From Pseudomonas sp. 7P_10.2_Bac1 (GTDB lineage: Bacteria; Pseudomonadota; Gammaproteobacteria; Pseudomonadales; Pseudomonadaceae): DNA of 64,000 bases. The notes below the pieces were generated by a model. It was not told the origin of the DNA, did no database searches, and was given only the letters and a program-made list of their open reading frames with translations. Where the stretch lies: assembly GCF_025465935.1 (NCBI RefSeq), contig NZ_JANLNV010000058.1:62001-126000 (forward strand). Reading direction: 5' to 3'. The translations under genes and the position numbers were made by a program. Shown one piece after another: positions 54,656-62,800 of this stretch (its first letter is position 1; every line of letters begins with the position of its first letter).

Positions 54656-57076
54656 TTACTCGTTGTCAGGCAACGCGTAGGCAATCACGTAGTCGCCGCG
54701 ATCAGGGGACTGACGCGCGCCCCCAGCGGTGATGACCACGTACTGCTTGCCGGTCTTGGGCGATACAAAGGTCATCGGCCCCCCTTGGCTGCCCACGGGC
54801 AGGCGAGCTTTCCAGGCCTCCTCACCGTTGGCCGAATTGAAGGCGCGCAGGTAGTAGTCCTGTGTGCCGGCGATAAACACCAGGCCGCCTTGAGTGGACA
54901 GCGTGCCACCGAGGGTTGGCATACCGATCGGCAGTGGCAGCTTCATCTTGATGCCCAGAGGGCCGGTGTCTTGCACAGTACCGACTGGCACCTGCCAGGC
55001 GATTTTGCGAGTTTTCATGTCGATGGCAGTCAGAGTGCCAAACGGCGGAGCCTGGCAAGGGATACCGGCTACAGACAGGAAGCGGTTTTTGTTCACTGCA
55101 TACGGTGTGCCCTTGAGCGGAACCGCGCCCATACCAGTGTTAAGGGCTTCACCGCCTGATGATGCTTTGGCGTCTTTATCCTGAGGCACCATCTGGCTCC
55201 ACAAGCCCAGGCGCATGTCGTTCACAAAGATGAAGTCGTGTACCGGATCAGTCGACAGGCTGCCCCAGTTCATGCCACCGAGCGATCCCGGGAAGCTCAA
55301 CGAAACATCAGTACCCGGCGCGGTGTACAGGCCGTCATACCGCATTTTCTTGAAGGCGATACGGCACAGCATCTGGTCAAACGGGGTGGCGCCCCACATG
55401 TCTGACTCAGTCAGTGTTTGCGCGCCGATCTGCGGCATGCCCACCGATTTTGGCTGAGTTGGCGAGTACGGTTCGTTCGGGATGTTCGAGGCCTTGACCG
55501 GAACTTCCTTCACTTCTGTCAGTGGCTGACCGGTGTGGCGGTCCAGCACATAGATCTGCCCGGCCTTGGTGCCGATCACCACGGCAGGTACTTTGGAGCC
55601 GTCGGCCTTAGTGAAGTCGATAAGGCTTGGCTGCATCGGCAGGTCAAAGTCCCATAAGTCATTGTGGACGGTTTGATACACCCATTTTTCATCGCCAGTG
55701 GTGGCGTTCAGGGCCAGGATAGAGGCGCCGTAGGTGTGGTCCAGTGCTGTACGCTCGACACCATAAATGTCGGTCGACGAACTGCCCATTGGCAAGAACA
55801 CGGTGTTCATCAGCGGGTCATAAGACATCGGCGCCCAGCTGTTAGGCGTGCTGCGAACGTAGGTTTTGCCGTCAGCCGGGGCTTGTTTGTCCTGCGGATT
55901 GCCCGGGTCGAACGCCCAGCGCATAGCGCCGGTGACCACGTCGAAACCACGAATCACGCCGCCGGGCATGTCGGTCTGAACGTTGTCGGCAACACGGCCG
56001 CCAACCACCACTGTGGTACCCGCCATTAACGGTGCGGACGACAATTGATAGTAGGAGTCGGGCACATCGCCCAGGCCGGCCTTTAGATCTACCTGGCCGT
56101 TGTTGCCAAAGTCTTCACAGAGTTTGCCGGTATCGGCGTCGACGGCAATCAGGCGGGCATCAATAGTGTTGGTCAACAAGCGACGCTGGCAAGCGGCCCC
56201 CGGAGCAACATTGACGGCTGCGGCCGGGGTGCTGCCATCGGTCGGTGCTGCAATGGGAGCCGTGGCATCAAAGTAAGCCAGGCCACGGCAACGCTGCCAC
56301 ACCGCTGACTTGGCGTTGATTTCGTTCTTCCACAGCTCTTTGCCGGTGTCGGCATCCAACGCAATGATGTTGTTATGCGGGGTGCAGATGAAAACCTTGT
56401 CGCCCACTTGCAGCGGGGTCATCTGGTCCTCAGCGCCGTTGCCGTCACTGAACGCGATGTCACCGGTGTGGTAGGTCCAGGCCGGAACCAGTTTGGACAC
56501 GTTGCTGCGGTTTATCTGATCAAGCGCAGCAAAGCGGCTGCCGCCTTCATCGTTCCCGTAGTGTTCCCAGTTTTTCTGCGCTTTGGCCGGATCAACCTTG
56601 GTCAAGCCAGGACCGTCGCCGGTTGGAGCAACCGAAGCGTGGGGCAGAAACATCCCCCAGAAGCCGGCAACAATGGCCACCGCGAGAGCAGCGCTCAACG
56701 CATAGCCACCGTTGCCATGCAGGCCATTAGCCTTGCGCAGCGTCGGGTAAGCCAACGCCACCACCAGACTCAGCACGGCCAAGGCAAACAGACGTGATAC
56801 CAGCGGCCAGAACACCAGCCCGGCATCCGCCACCGCCCAGATAACCGATGCCACCATCACCGCTGCAAACAGCCAGGCACCGACCACACGGCGTTTGAAC
56901 ATCAGCACCGAAGCGACGAGCATCCCGATACCCGCGAGCACGAAGTACAGACTGCCGCCGAGAGTGGCCAAATAACCGCCGCCGGCGATAAACAGCAAAC
57001 CGAAAACCAGCACGCCCAAAGCGGCGACCCAAATGGGCCAACGGCGCACAGAGGCCGTAGGTTGAGATGTATTCAT
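54656..57076 (-). CDS. gcd: PQQ-dependent membrane glucose dehydrogenase Gcd
   Basis: This encodes 806 aa. Five N-terminal membrane helices (about 15-150) precede a periplasmic eight-bladed quinoprotein domain with repeated tryptophan-docking segments (DADTGKELWKNEINAKSAVW, NATTGDEKWVYQTVHNDLWD, NSANGEEAWKARLPVGSQGG). It oxidises glucose to gluconate in the periplasm and feeds electrons to ubiquinone, the main entry route for glucose in pseudomonads and a basis for phosphate solubilisation. PQQ synthesis genes are not in the window. Confidence 0.97.
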   Translation of the reverse strand: MNTSQPTASVRRWPIWVAALGVLVFGLLFIAGGGYLATLGGSLYFVLAGIGMLVASVLMFKRRVVGAWLFAAVMVASVIWAVADAGLVFWPLVSRLFALAVLSLVVALAYPTLRKANGLHGNGGYALSAALAVAIVAGFWGMFLPHASVAPTGDGPGLTKVDPAKAQKNWEHYGNDEGGSRFAALDQINRSNVSKLVPAWTYHTGDIAFSDGNGAEDQMTPLQVGDKVFICTPHNNIIALDADTGKELWKNEINAKSAVWQRCRGLAYFDATAPIAAPTDGSTPAAAVNVAPGAACQRRLLTNTIDARLIAVDADTGKLCEDFGNNGQVDLKAGLGDVPDSYYQLSSAPLMAGTTVVVGGRVADNVQTDMPGGVIRGFDVVTGAMRWAFDPGNPQDKQAPADGKTYVRSTPNSWAPMSYDPLMNTVFLPMGSSSTDIYGVERTALDHTYGASILALNATTGDEKWVYQTVHNDLWDFDLPMQPSLIDFTKADGSKVPAVVIGTKAGQIYVLDRHTGQPLTEVKEVPVKASNIPNEPYSPTQPKSVGMPQIGAQTLTESDMWGATPFDQMLCRIAFKKMRYDGLYTAPGTDVSLSFPGSLGGMNWGSLSTDPVHDFIFVNDMRLGLWSQMVPQDKDAKASSGGEALNTGMGAVPLKGTPYAVNKNRFLSVAGIPCQAPPFGTLTAIDMKTRKIAWQVPVGTVQDTGPLGIKMKLPLPIGMPTLGGTLSTQGGLVFIAGTQDYYLRAFNSANGEEAWKARLPVGSQGGPMTFVSPKTGKQYVVITAGGARQSPDRGDYVIAYALPDNE

Positions 57077-57358
57077 GGTGCTTGACCCTATTGATGCATG
57101 AAATGGCGAGGAGATACGAAGTGATCAGCCTTCAAACACTAGCTCTGATTCCCGAAACAGAGGCTCAACGTTGAGACGCAATGTCTGATCGGGAGCAGAG
57201 CTATGTATGTTTGAACTAGATAGTTAATTAACAATAAGATACCAAAAAAAATCATCCTGCGACAAATTGTCAGCGACCGTGAGCAAGAAACACTCTTGTG
57301 GCAGGCGTAATAATCGGATGGGAGAGCAGGGGGCGTAGGCGGGGAAAACAGCGTAACG

Positions 57359-57586
57359 CTAGGGTATTTTCCCGCTGACAGTATCAATCGATGCACGCGT
57401 ACAGCGAGCTGTGGAGGCAGGTAAGGTGCAGGGGGCTGATCTTAAAGGTGGGCATTGGCTGCACACAGCGTTGAAATCTTCAAGCGATTGGCACATGTAA
57501 ATCCGCAAGGTATCTGCATGGGCGAAGACACCATAGGAAGCCAACAGCATCAAAATCAACCATCCCGAGCGAAGTAGCTTAGACAT
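57359..57586 (-). CDS. Possible small exported protein or gene remnant
   Basis: This encodes 75 aa. The N-terminus MSKLLRSGWLILMLLASYGV followed by FAHADTLRIYMCQ looks like a real signal peptide with an AHA-D cleavage site. A short Cys-rich segment (CQSLEDFNAVCSQCPP) follows, and then the sequence loses protein-like character. No good ribosome-binding sequence precedes the ATG. It could be the 5' remnant of a longer exported protein truncated by a frameshift. Confidence 0.35.
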   Translation of the reverse strand: MSKLLRSGWLILMLLASYGVFAHADTLRIYMCQSLEDFNAVCSQCPPLRSAPCTLPASTARCTRASIDTVSGKIP

Positions 57587-57707
57587 TGACAGTGCACACC
57601 ACTGGGGGCAAGTGTGGCAAATAGCCGGAGGAGTTTTTAGAAATAGTAGTGCTCGAACAGGGGGGGAAGATGCCGGGAAATGTTCGGTGTTTATAGGTTG
57701 CTATTAA

Positions 57708-57739
57708 TAACTCAACTAAACAGACATTTAGTTGAGTTA
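57708..57739. repeat. 13-bp perfect inverted repeat
   Basis: TAACTCAACTAAA (57708-57720) / TTTAGTTGAGTTA (57727-57739) with loop CAGACA, 28 bp past the stop of the 57767-58321 gene. It is AT-rich and lacks a clean U-tract, so it is either an unusual terminator or a site for a DNA-binding or recombination protein. Confidence 0.6.
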
Positions 57740-57766
57740 TAACCATAGAGAATAACAAAGAAGGGG

Positions 57767-58321
57767 TTATCTGCTTGTCCGCCCAACTACTAGAAGAGCA
57801 TTGAAGGCAATCTCAGCACCTGTCTCGGCCTCCTTGATTTGGTTGAGTACGGCCATTAAATGTACGTCAATCAGCTCTTGTGTCTCTTGATCTGCCAGAT
57901 CCCCTAACAAGCCTACCATTTGTTTCAGGCGATTTACTTGAGAGAAAGCGTAGGCCAAACTGCTGCTCAAACTTTCACTGAATAAATCTGCTTTGTCCAA
58001 GAACTGAGGTGGAAGCTCGATTGTAATAGCCGATACTTTTTCGACTAATTGCTTTCGAGCAGATTCGTCTTCTCGCAAAGTTGCTATCAGCTTATCGCTG
58101 CCATTTGGAACAATATCGCTCCTGAATTTAGTAATTTGGATATGTGCAGCACCCACTGGAGTCGTCATGATCTGGGCTAAGAGCCTAGCGCTAGCATTGC
58201 GCTCCAGCTTTCGTTGATGCTTATCGAAAAGCCATACGGAAATTGCAGTTAATGCCGCTGCAGCAGTGGCAACTGCGCTGATTGCGTTCCAGTCAATGTT
58301 CCAATCCGTACAAAGCCACAT
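57767..58321 (-). CDS. Small membrane-anchored protein of unknown function
   Basis: This encodes 184 aa from MWLCTDWNIDWNAISAVATA (ATG 58321); an upstream ATG at 58372 adds 17 basic residues. One N-terminal membrane helix (AISAVATAAAALTAISVWLF) is followed by a basic juxtamembrane segment (KHQRKLERN) and a helical cytoplasmic domain of about 140 residues. This layout is common in small accessory-region proteins. AT-richer codon use than the core genes suggests acquired DNA. No family is recognised. An AT-rich palindrome CATAAT-GTAT-ATTATG at 58465-58480 may be its promoter or operator. Confidence 0.6.
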   Translation of the reverse strand: MWLCTDWNIDWNAISAVATAAAALTAISVWLFDKHQRKLERNASARLLAQIMTTPVGAAHIQITKFRSDIVPNGSDKLIATLREDESARKQLVEKVSAITIELPPQFLDKADLFSESLSSSLAYAFSQVNRLKQMVGLLGDLADQETQELIDVHLMAVLNQIKEAETGAEIAFNALLVVGRTSR

Positions 58322-58560
58322 TCTATTTCTCCGGCGCCGAATGAAGGCAATAGCATTGCTAATGGCTGGCATTCAATCATGCAGCAAAGGTATCGCCAAG
58401 CATTGCCAGTCTGCCTGTTGAAAAGCAGCCCCCACTGACCCTGACGCTCCAATACGAAGGTTCGCATAATGTATATTATGTTAAATCATGTGCTATATCA
58501 GATACGTTCATGAGCGTGTTAAACCACTGATTCGACAAACCTGCTTCTGCACCAATCGCG

Positions 58561-59325
58561 TTTTGAGTGGAAAGTCCCCCTCCACCCCCTCAAGCCCTTA
58601 TATCCAGGGGGCTCCAGCACATCATCCCCCCTGATTTAGCCGGATTTTTAACGAAATAAGTGGAAAAATTCCTCGACCATGAAATAGTAACTCCTTGATT
58701 TACAAGGATTTTGTAGAAGCCACCCCAAATGGAATAGCTCCCTTGGCCAAGGAGAAATTAGTGGAATCCGTGTTCACGCTGCGAAACCCCACCAACCCTG
58801 GAGCCCTTGTAACACAAGGCCTCCAGGGCTTTTTGAAGAAATAAGTGGAAATTCCAAGCTACCAACTCCTGAGACGAAATTAGTGGACATTCCATGCAAA
58901 CACCGACCCTCTCAATATTTTCCATCCGGCTCCCAATGGCCTTGTGCCGAGGTTAAAAAGAGCGCCCTGAACACCCGTCATCTACTGCAGCGAAATCCCC
59001 TCAGAGCCCCGTACTCCCTGGCCCGAAGCCTATCCGGCTGATCGCGAACACAGCTGCTCGCCGTCGATCCCGCCAACCGAAAACACACTCAACGACACGC
59101 GAATCGTCACGATGGCGTTGTACAGCCCGATCTCCGTTTCCTCAGATTTTCCGGCCATCCTTTAAAACAATTAGTGGAAAAACCATACGCCCATTCCCCC
59201 CAAAACGCCCTGAACTCCCCCGAAAACCGGGCACTTCCCAAAATTTAAAGGAATTAGTGGAAAATCCGAGTGGCTTTTCCATTTAAATCTTTGAGTGGAA
59301 AAACCATTCGTGATTTTCCACTCAA
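58561..59325. repeat. Array of at least eight AGTGGAAA-N-TCC repeats
   Basis: The shared core TGGAA/TGGAC sits at 58568, 58661, 58762, 58846, 58884, 59175, 59258 and 59296. Best copies read GAAATAAGTGGAAATTCC (58838) and GAAATTAGTGGACATTCC (58876), giving a consensus GAAAT(T/A)AGTGGAAANTCC whose TGGAAATTCCA centre is palindromic. Steps between copies are 93, 101, 84, 38, 291, 83 and 38 bp, so the 84/38 pair recurs. Inverted copies occur at 59275-59281 and 59314-59325. Short hairpins with CTTG...CAAG arms lie between some copies. Too irregular for CRISPR; no Rep or transposase gene is visible in the window. Confidence 0.8.
59291..59325. repeat. 12-bp perfect inverted repeat closing the array
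   Basis: TTGAGTGGAAAA (59291-59302) / TTTTCCACTCAA (59314-59325) with an 11-nt spacer. It pairs the last direct copy with an inverted one. It lies about 500 bp before the large gene. Confidence 0.75.
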
Positions 59326-59827
59326 TTTTTAAAATGTGTCCTCGAGGTGACCTTCAGCCAATCGCGCGAGTTAACCAACAATTGCCACCGAGCGACTGCG
59401 TCGAGCCGGTGCTAACAGCACCCTCAGCCCACACCAACCATCATCAATACCCGGAACCCCGGTCAAACCGGTACCTCCCACCAGGCCTGAGGCATCGGCC
59501 AAAATTTGAAAGCAAACCATACCCTGACAGCAGGCAATATTTAATTAAATGCTTATCAACTGAAATGCAGGCCTATCGACCAAAGTTGAGTAGACATTGC
59601 AAAATGGTGGCCGCAGTCATGCACGCTTACAAATATTTCGACCAGAGCCGCACTTACTCGACGAATAGCCCGGAAACATGGCTAGCCGAGCTATTCACCG
59701 TGTAGTAGCTTTCAGCCATTATACTTTCCATTTCTTACGGCAGTGCGCTCCCTCAGCACAGGGCAAACGACCTCCACTGCCTGTATTAGAGCTGCCCACC
59801 ACTCCCTCTTTCTGATACGGAAGTCAA

Positions 59828-62800
59828 ATGCCTAATCCGATTTTCACCGTCGAAGTCGATGACGCCCTGATTGATCAATTCTCAGCCGAAGGCACTGGGT
59901 TCCCTGACCAGACAATCCTGAATCCCCAGACAGGAAAGCCAGACATCTCGGTGCTCGAAAAAATGATTGGCATTAGCCGTGCGATCCGCCGATTGGAGTC
60001 GAAATTAAAGCCAGGCTCACGCTTGTCGGATTTTCAAAAGACATCCGCTGGACGCTTCAAGCTTCTACTCAACGACCTCCACAACCTCCATGTGCTTTCC
60101 CAAAAGAAGGCCAAGAGAGTAGTCGGTGTGCGCAGCTGGGAAGGCGTCATATTCAGCGCGATCGACTCAACTTGGCTTGAGCCCACAAGCGCAGTCGCTC
60201 AACGGTTCAATGCATTCACCCAGGAGGATCGAGAAGCGCTTGAGGCCATGCTCTCCAAACGGCTGGAGTGGGCGGAGTCGGCTAAAACCCTGGAAAGCGA
60301 AAAACGTGAATACGTCAAGCGCCGTGAGTACTTCAAGCCTCTGGGTGGGATGGTAGGTGTTCTACTGGATCAGCTGGAAGGATGGGACTCGCTTAACGAT
60401 AGTCAGAGACAACTGCTGGCAGACGGTGCCTATGCTGCAGCGACGCCATTTGGCAATGAGTTGCTGGGGATATTCGTGACTCGTCAGCCAGGCTTGATGA
60501 AGTATTACTCCATCATGCTGGAAAATGAGCGCCTAGCAAGGACGGCGGATCAAGCGGGGGAGGCCACCATAGAGGCGACCGAAGACTCGCGGGCATGTTC
60601 AGAAACGACTGCCAAGCCCCTTAGCCTCTACGATCTCTACAGCGAACTTTTCCAGCTCGCGCAGCAAGCGAAAAGCGATTCCGGCAACCTGCTGTATGCC
60701 GAGCAGATCGAGGCGCTGATCACTTCAAATCTGCCTCGCCTGAGGCAGGAGTATTCACTCAGCGAGGACGCCGTTCGCAAAATTCTCAACGAGTGCGTCG
60801 ACGTTCTGATCGGAATCGGGCGCGATCTCTCCTTGCAGATTTTCGCTGATGAAGAATTCCTGGTGGCTTTCAGAACGGCCTGGCTGGAATACCTCGACGA
60901 GTGCTTGCAGGAAGAGGTCACTGAGACGCTTCTTGGCGACCTGACCGAGCAGCGAGAGTCTGAGTCGCTGAGCGTCAAAGCCCGGCTCGTGGAAACAGAA
61001 GCGCTTCGCGGCCAAATCGAAAGTGAGCTAGTTGATCTTGGCGAGAAGCTTAACGCTGCCAATTTCCGTGAAAAGAGCGAGATCCGCAATAGCATCACAG
61101 CTACTGAGGAAGCGCGGGTAAAGACCAGAAAACAGCTGCAAGAGGTTGAACAGGAAGGTTGCAGTTTACTGTTGCCGCCCGGTTACGATATTGACACCCT
61201 GGCTACTGACGGCCATGAAGCCCTCCTCACTGTCACCGCCTATCACCCATCCGCAAAGGCGGCGATCCAGGCATGGTCAACACCTAGTGCCACCGAGGAG
61301 GAAGTCGTACAGCACACCGTCGCTCACGAGACCGATACGGAACTCGAACCGGAGACACAGTCGACGGCTGAGGTTGATGAGGTAGCTGACCCGGACAACA
61401 TTGAAGACTGCACCACTCCACTCGACCAGCCTGAGGAATCGCAAACGCTTGCCCTCATAGAGCCCGAAAGCCCGAATGAATCAGAAGCCGATGACCACCT
61501 CGAATCTGAAATGGAAGCAAGACTTGAGCCTGAGCTCACGCACACTGCAGAGACTCTAGAGCCGCAAGATATTGTCCTATCAGGCACCATGGACGACTAC
61601 GTAATCCAGCTCGATCAATCAGACACCCCCGCTTCCCCTGAACCAGCAGATGAGGAAGTCAACGTCTCCGAATTTTTGAGCGCTCCAGATAAGGCTCGTG
61701 AACGCCTGGAGCACTGCCAGCAGACCATGGATGTCATGCCCGCGATCGCGGTGGAAAACATAGCCCTGCTGTGGATCAAGCAAGGACAGCTTCCGCTGGC
61801 GAGTAAGATGCTGGAGCTGGCCGGGCGAATAGGCGTCGCAGGTGATTTGCTGTCGCTCCCACTGGTTCAAGCAGCCTATCAGGGCATGCACGTGTGGCGC
61901 GGCGACTCAGCAACCGTCACCCGGGTTCAGCAAAGCATGAACCAGCTTTCCTCCGAGATTATCGAGAGCTGGATGGATCGACGTCGGGGTGGACGTGTCG
62001 CCCCCTACCTGGTGTTTGCCGCCACACTGCAGCCGACGCTTTTCTGCGGCACGATGACCAACGCACCGCGTTTGCTTTCATCCGTCCTCCACTACTTCGA
62101 CGGCGCGACCGCCAAGCTCATCGAAGAAGTGGTCAACTTTGCCAGCCACAATACACGTCTCGACCTCGACACATTGCGTGAGCAACCGACGAGCCATGAC
62201 AAAGAGGCGCGCAGCAAGCTGGCGGGTCGCCTCGTGGAATGGCATGACCGCATTCTAAACAAGCAGACTGGCTGGGCTCCGGCGCGCAAGGCGATGAAGG
62301 AGTGCCTGGCACGCGATGACTTTGAGCTAACCTACCAAAGCATCACCAGAGATGACGCCAGTCGAGTAGATGAAGTACGGGCTTTTGCTGACTTCTATCG
62401 TGAGAAGGAAGAGCAGAATCGCCTCATGTCATCTGAGATCCACAAGGTGATGAACGAGAGCACTTCCGTCCCGCAGATCGAGGGCAACGCTCGAAATTGG
62501 TTCCTGCGATCCATGGATGAAATTGTGGGGATTGCAGACCTATGGGTAGACGGTCACAACCTTCAAGGTCGGCGCAGCAGCGAAGTCAGCAAATTCGCCC
62601 CGCGCCTACTTACCATGCTCTGCGCAGCTGCCAACCACCTGACAGAACGCGCAGGCCGCACGGCAGACCTAGAGCATCACGCCGGCCTACGAATTGCCAT
62701 CAGCGCACTGGAGCGCATCACCAAAGTTGCGGAGCGGCACGACGATACCGTTTGGGACATCTCACGGGTCAGTGGCTGGCTTCAGTGGCCGACTGAGTGG

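Larger units (their letters stand above)
57077..57766. other. 690-bp poorly coding region between gcd and the accessory part
   Basis: AT-rich tracts (57195-57260) next to gcd probably hold its promoter. One weak frame (57359-57586) and an inverted repeat (57708-57739) are the only structures seen. The lack of coding signal suggests decayed DNA at the edge of an island. Confidence 0.45.
58322..59827. other. 1.5-kb non-coding region with a repeat array
   Basis: Apart from the direct-repeat array at 58561-59325, no gene is supported. A frame at 59295-59705 starts inside the array and has no protein-like features. A TATACT sequence at 59720-59725 could be the -10 element of the large gene starting at 59828, but no good -35 is seen. 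Confidence 0.6.

Noticed and set aside
57139..57396. 85-codon minus-strand frame next to gcd
   Set aside because: No ribosome-binding sequence and it overlaps AT-rich promoter-like DNA; composition is not protein-like.
58249..58467. 72-codon minus-strand frame with GQWGLLFNRQTGNAWRY
   Set aside because: The short segment resembles a bacterial beta-hairpin motif, but the frame overlaps the better 57767-58321 gene and decays quickly; possibly a gene fragment.
58561..59325. CRISPR array
   Set aside because: Repeat steps vary from 38 to 291 bp and the repeated core is under 20 bp; no cas gene is visible in the window.
59295..59705. 136-codon frame at the end of the repeat array
   Set aside because: Begins inside a repeat, has no ribosome-binding sequence and a non-protein-like composition.
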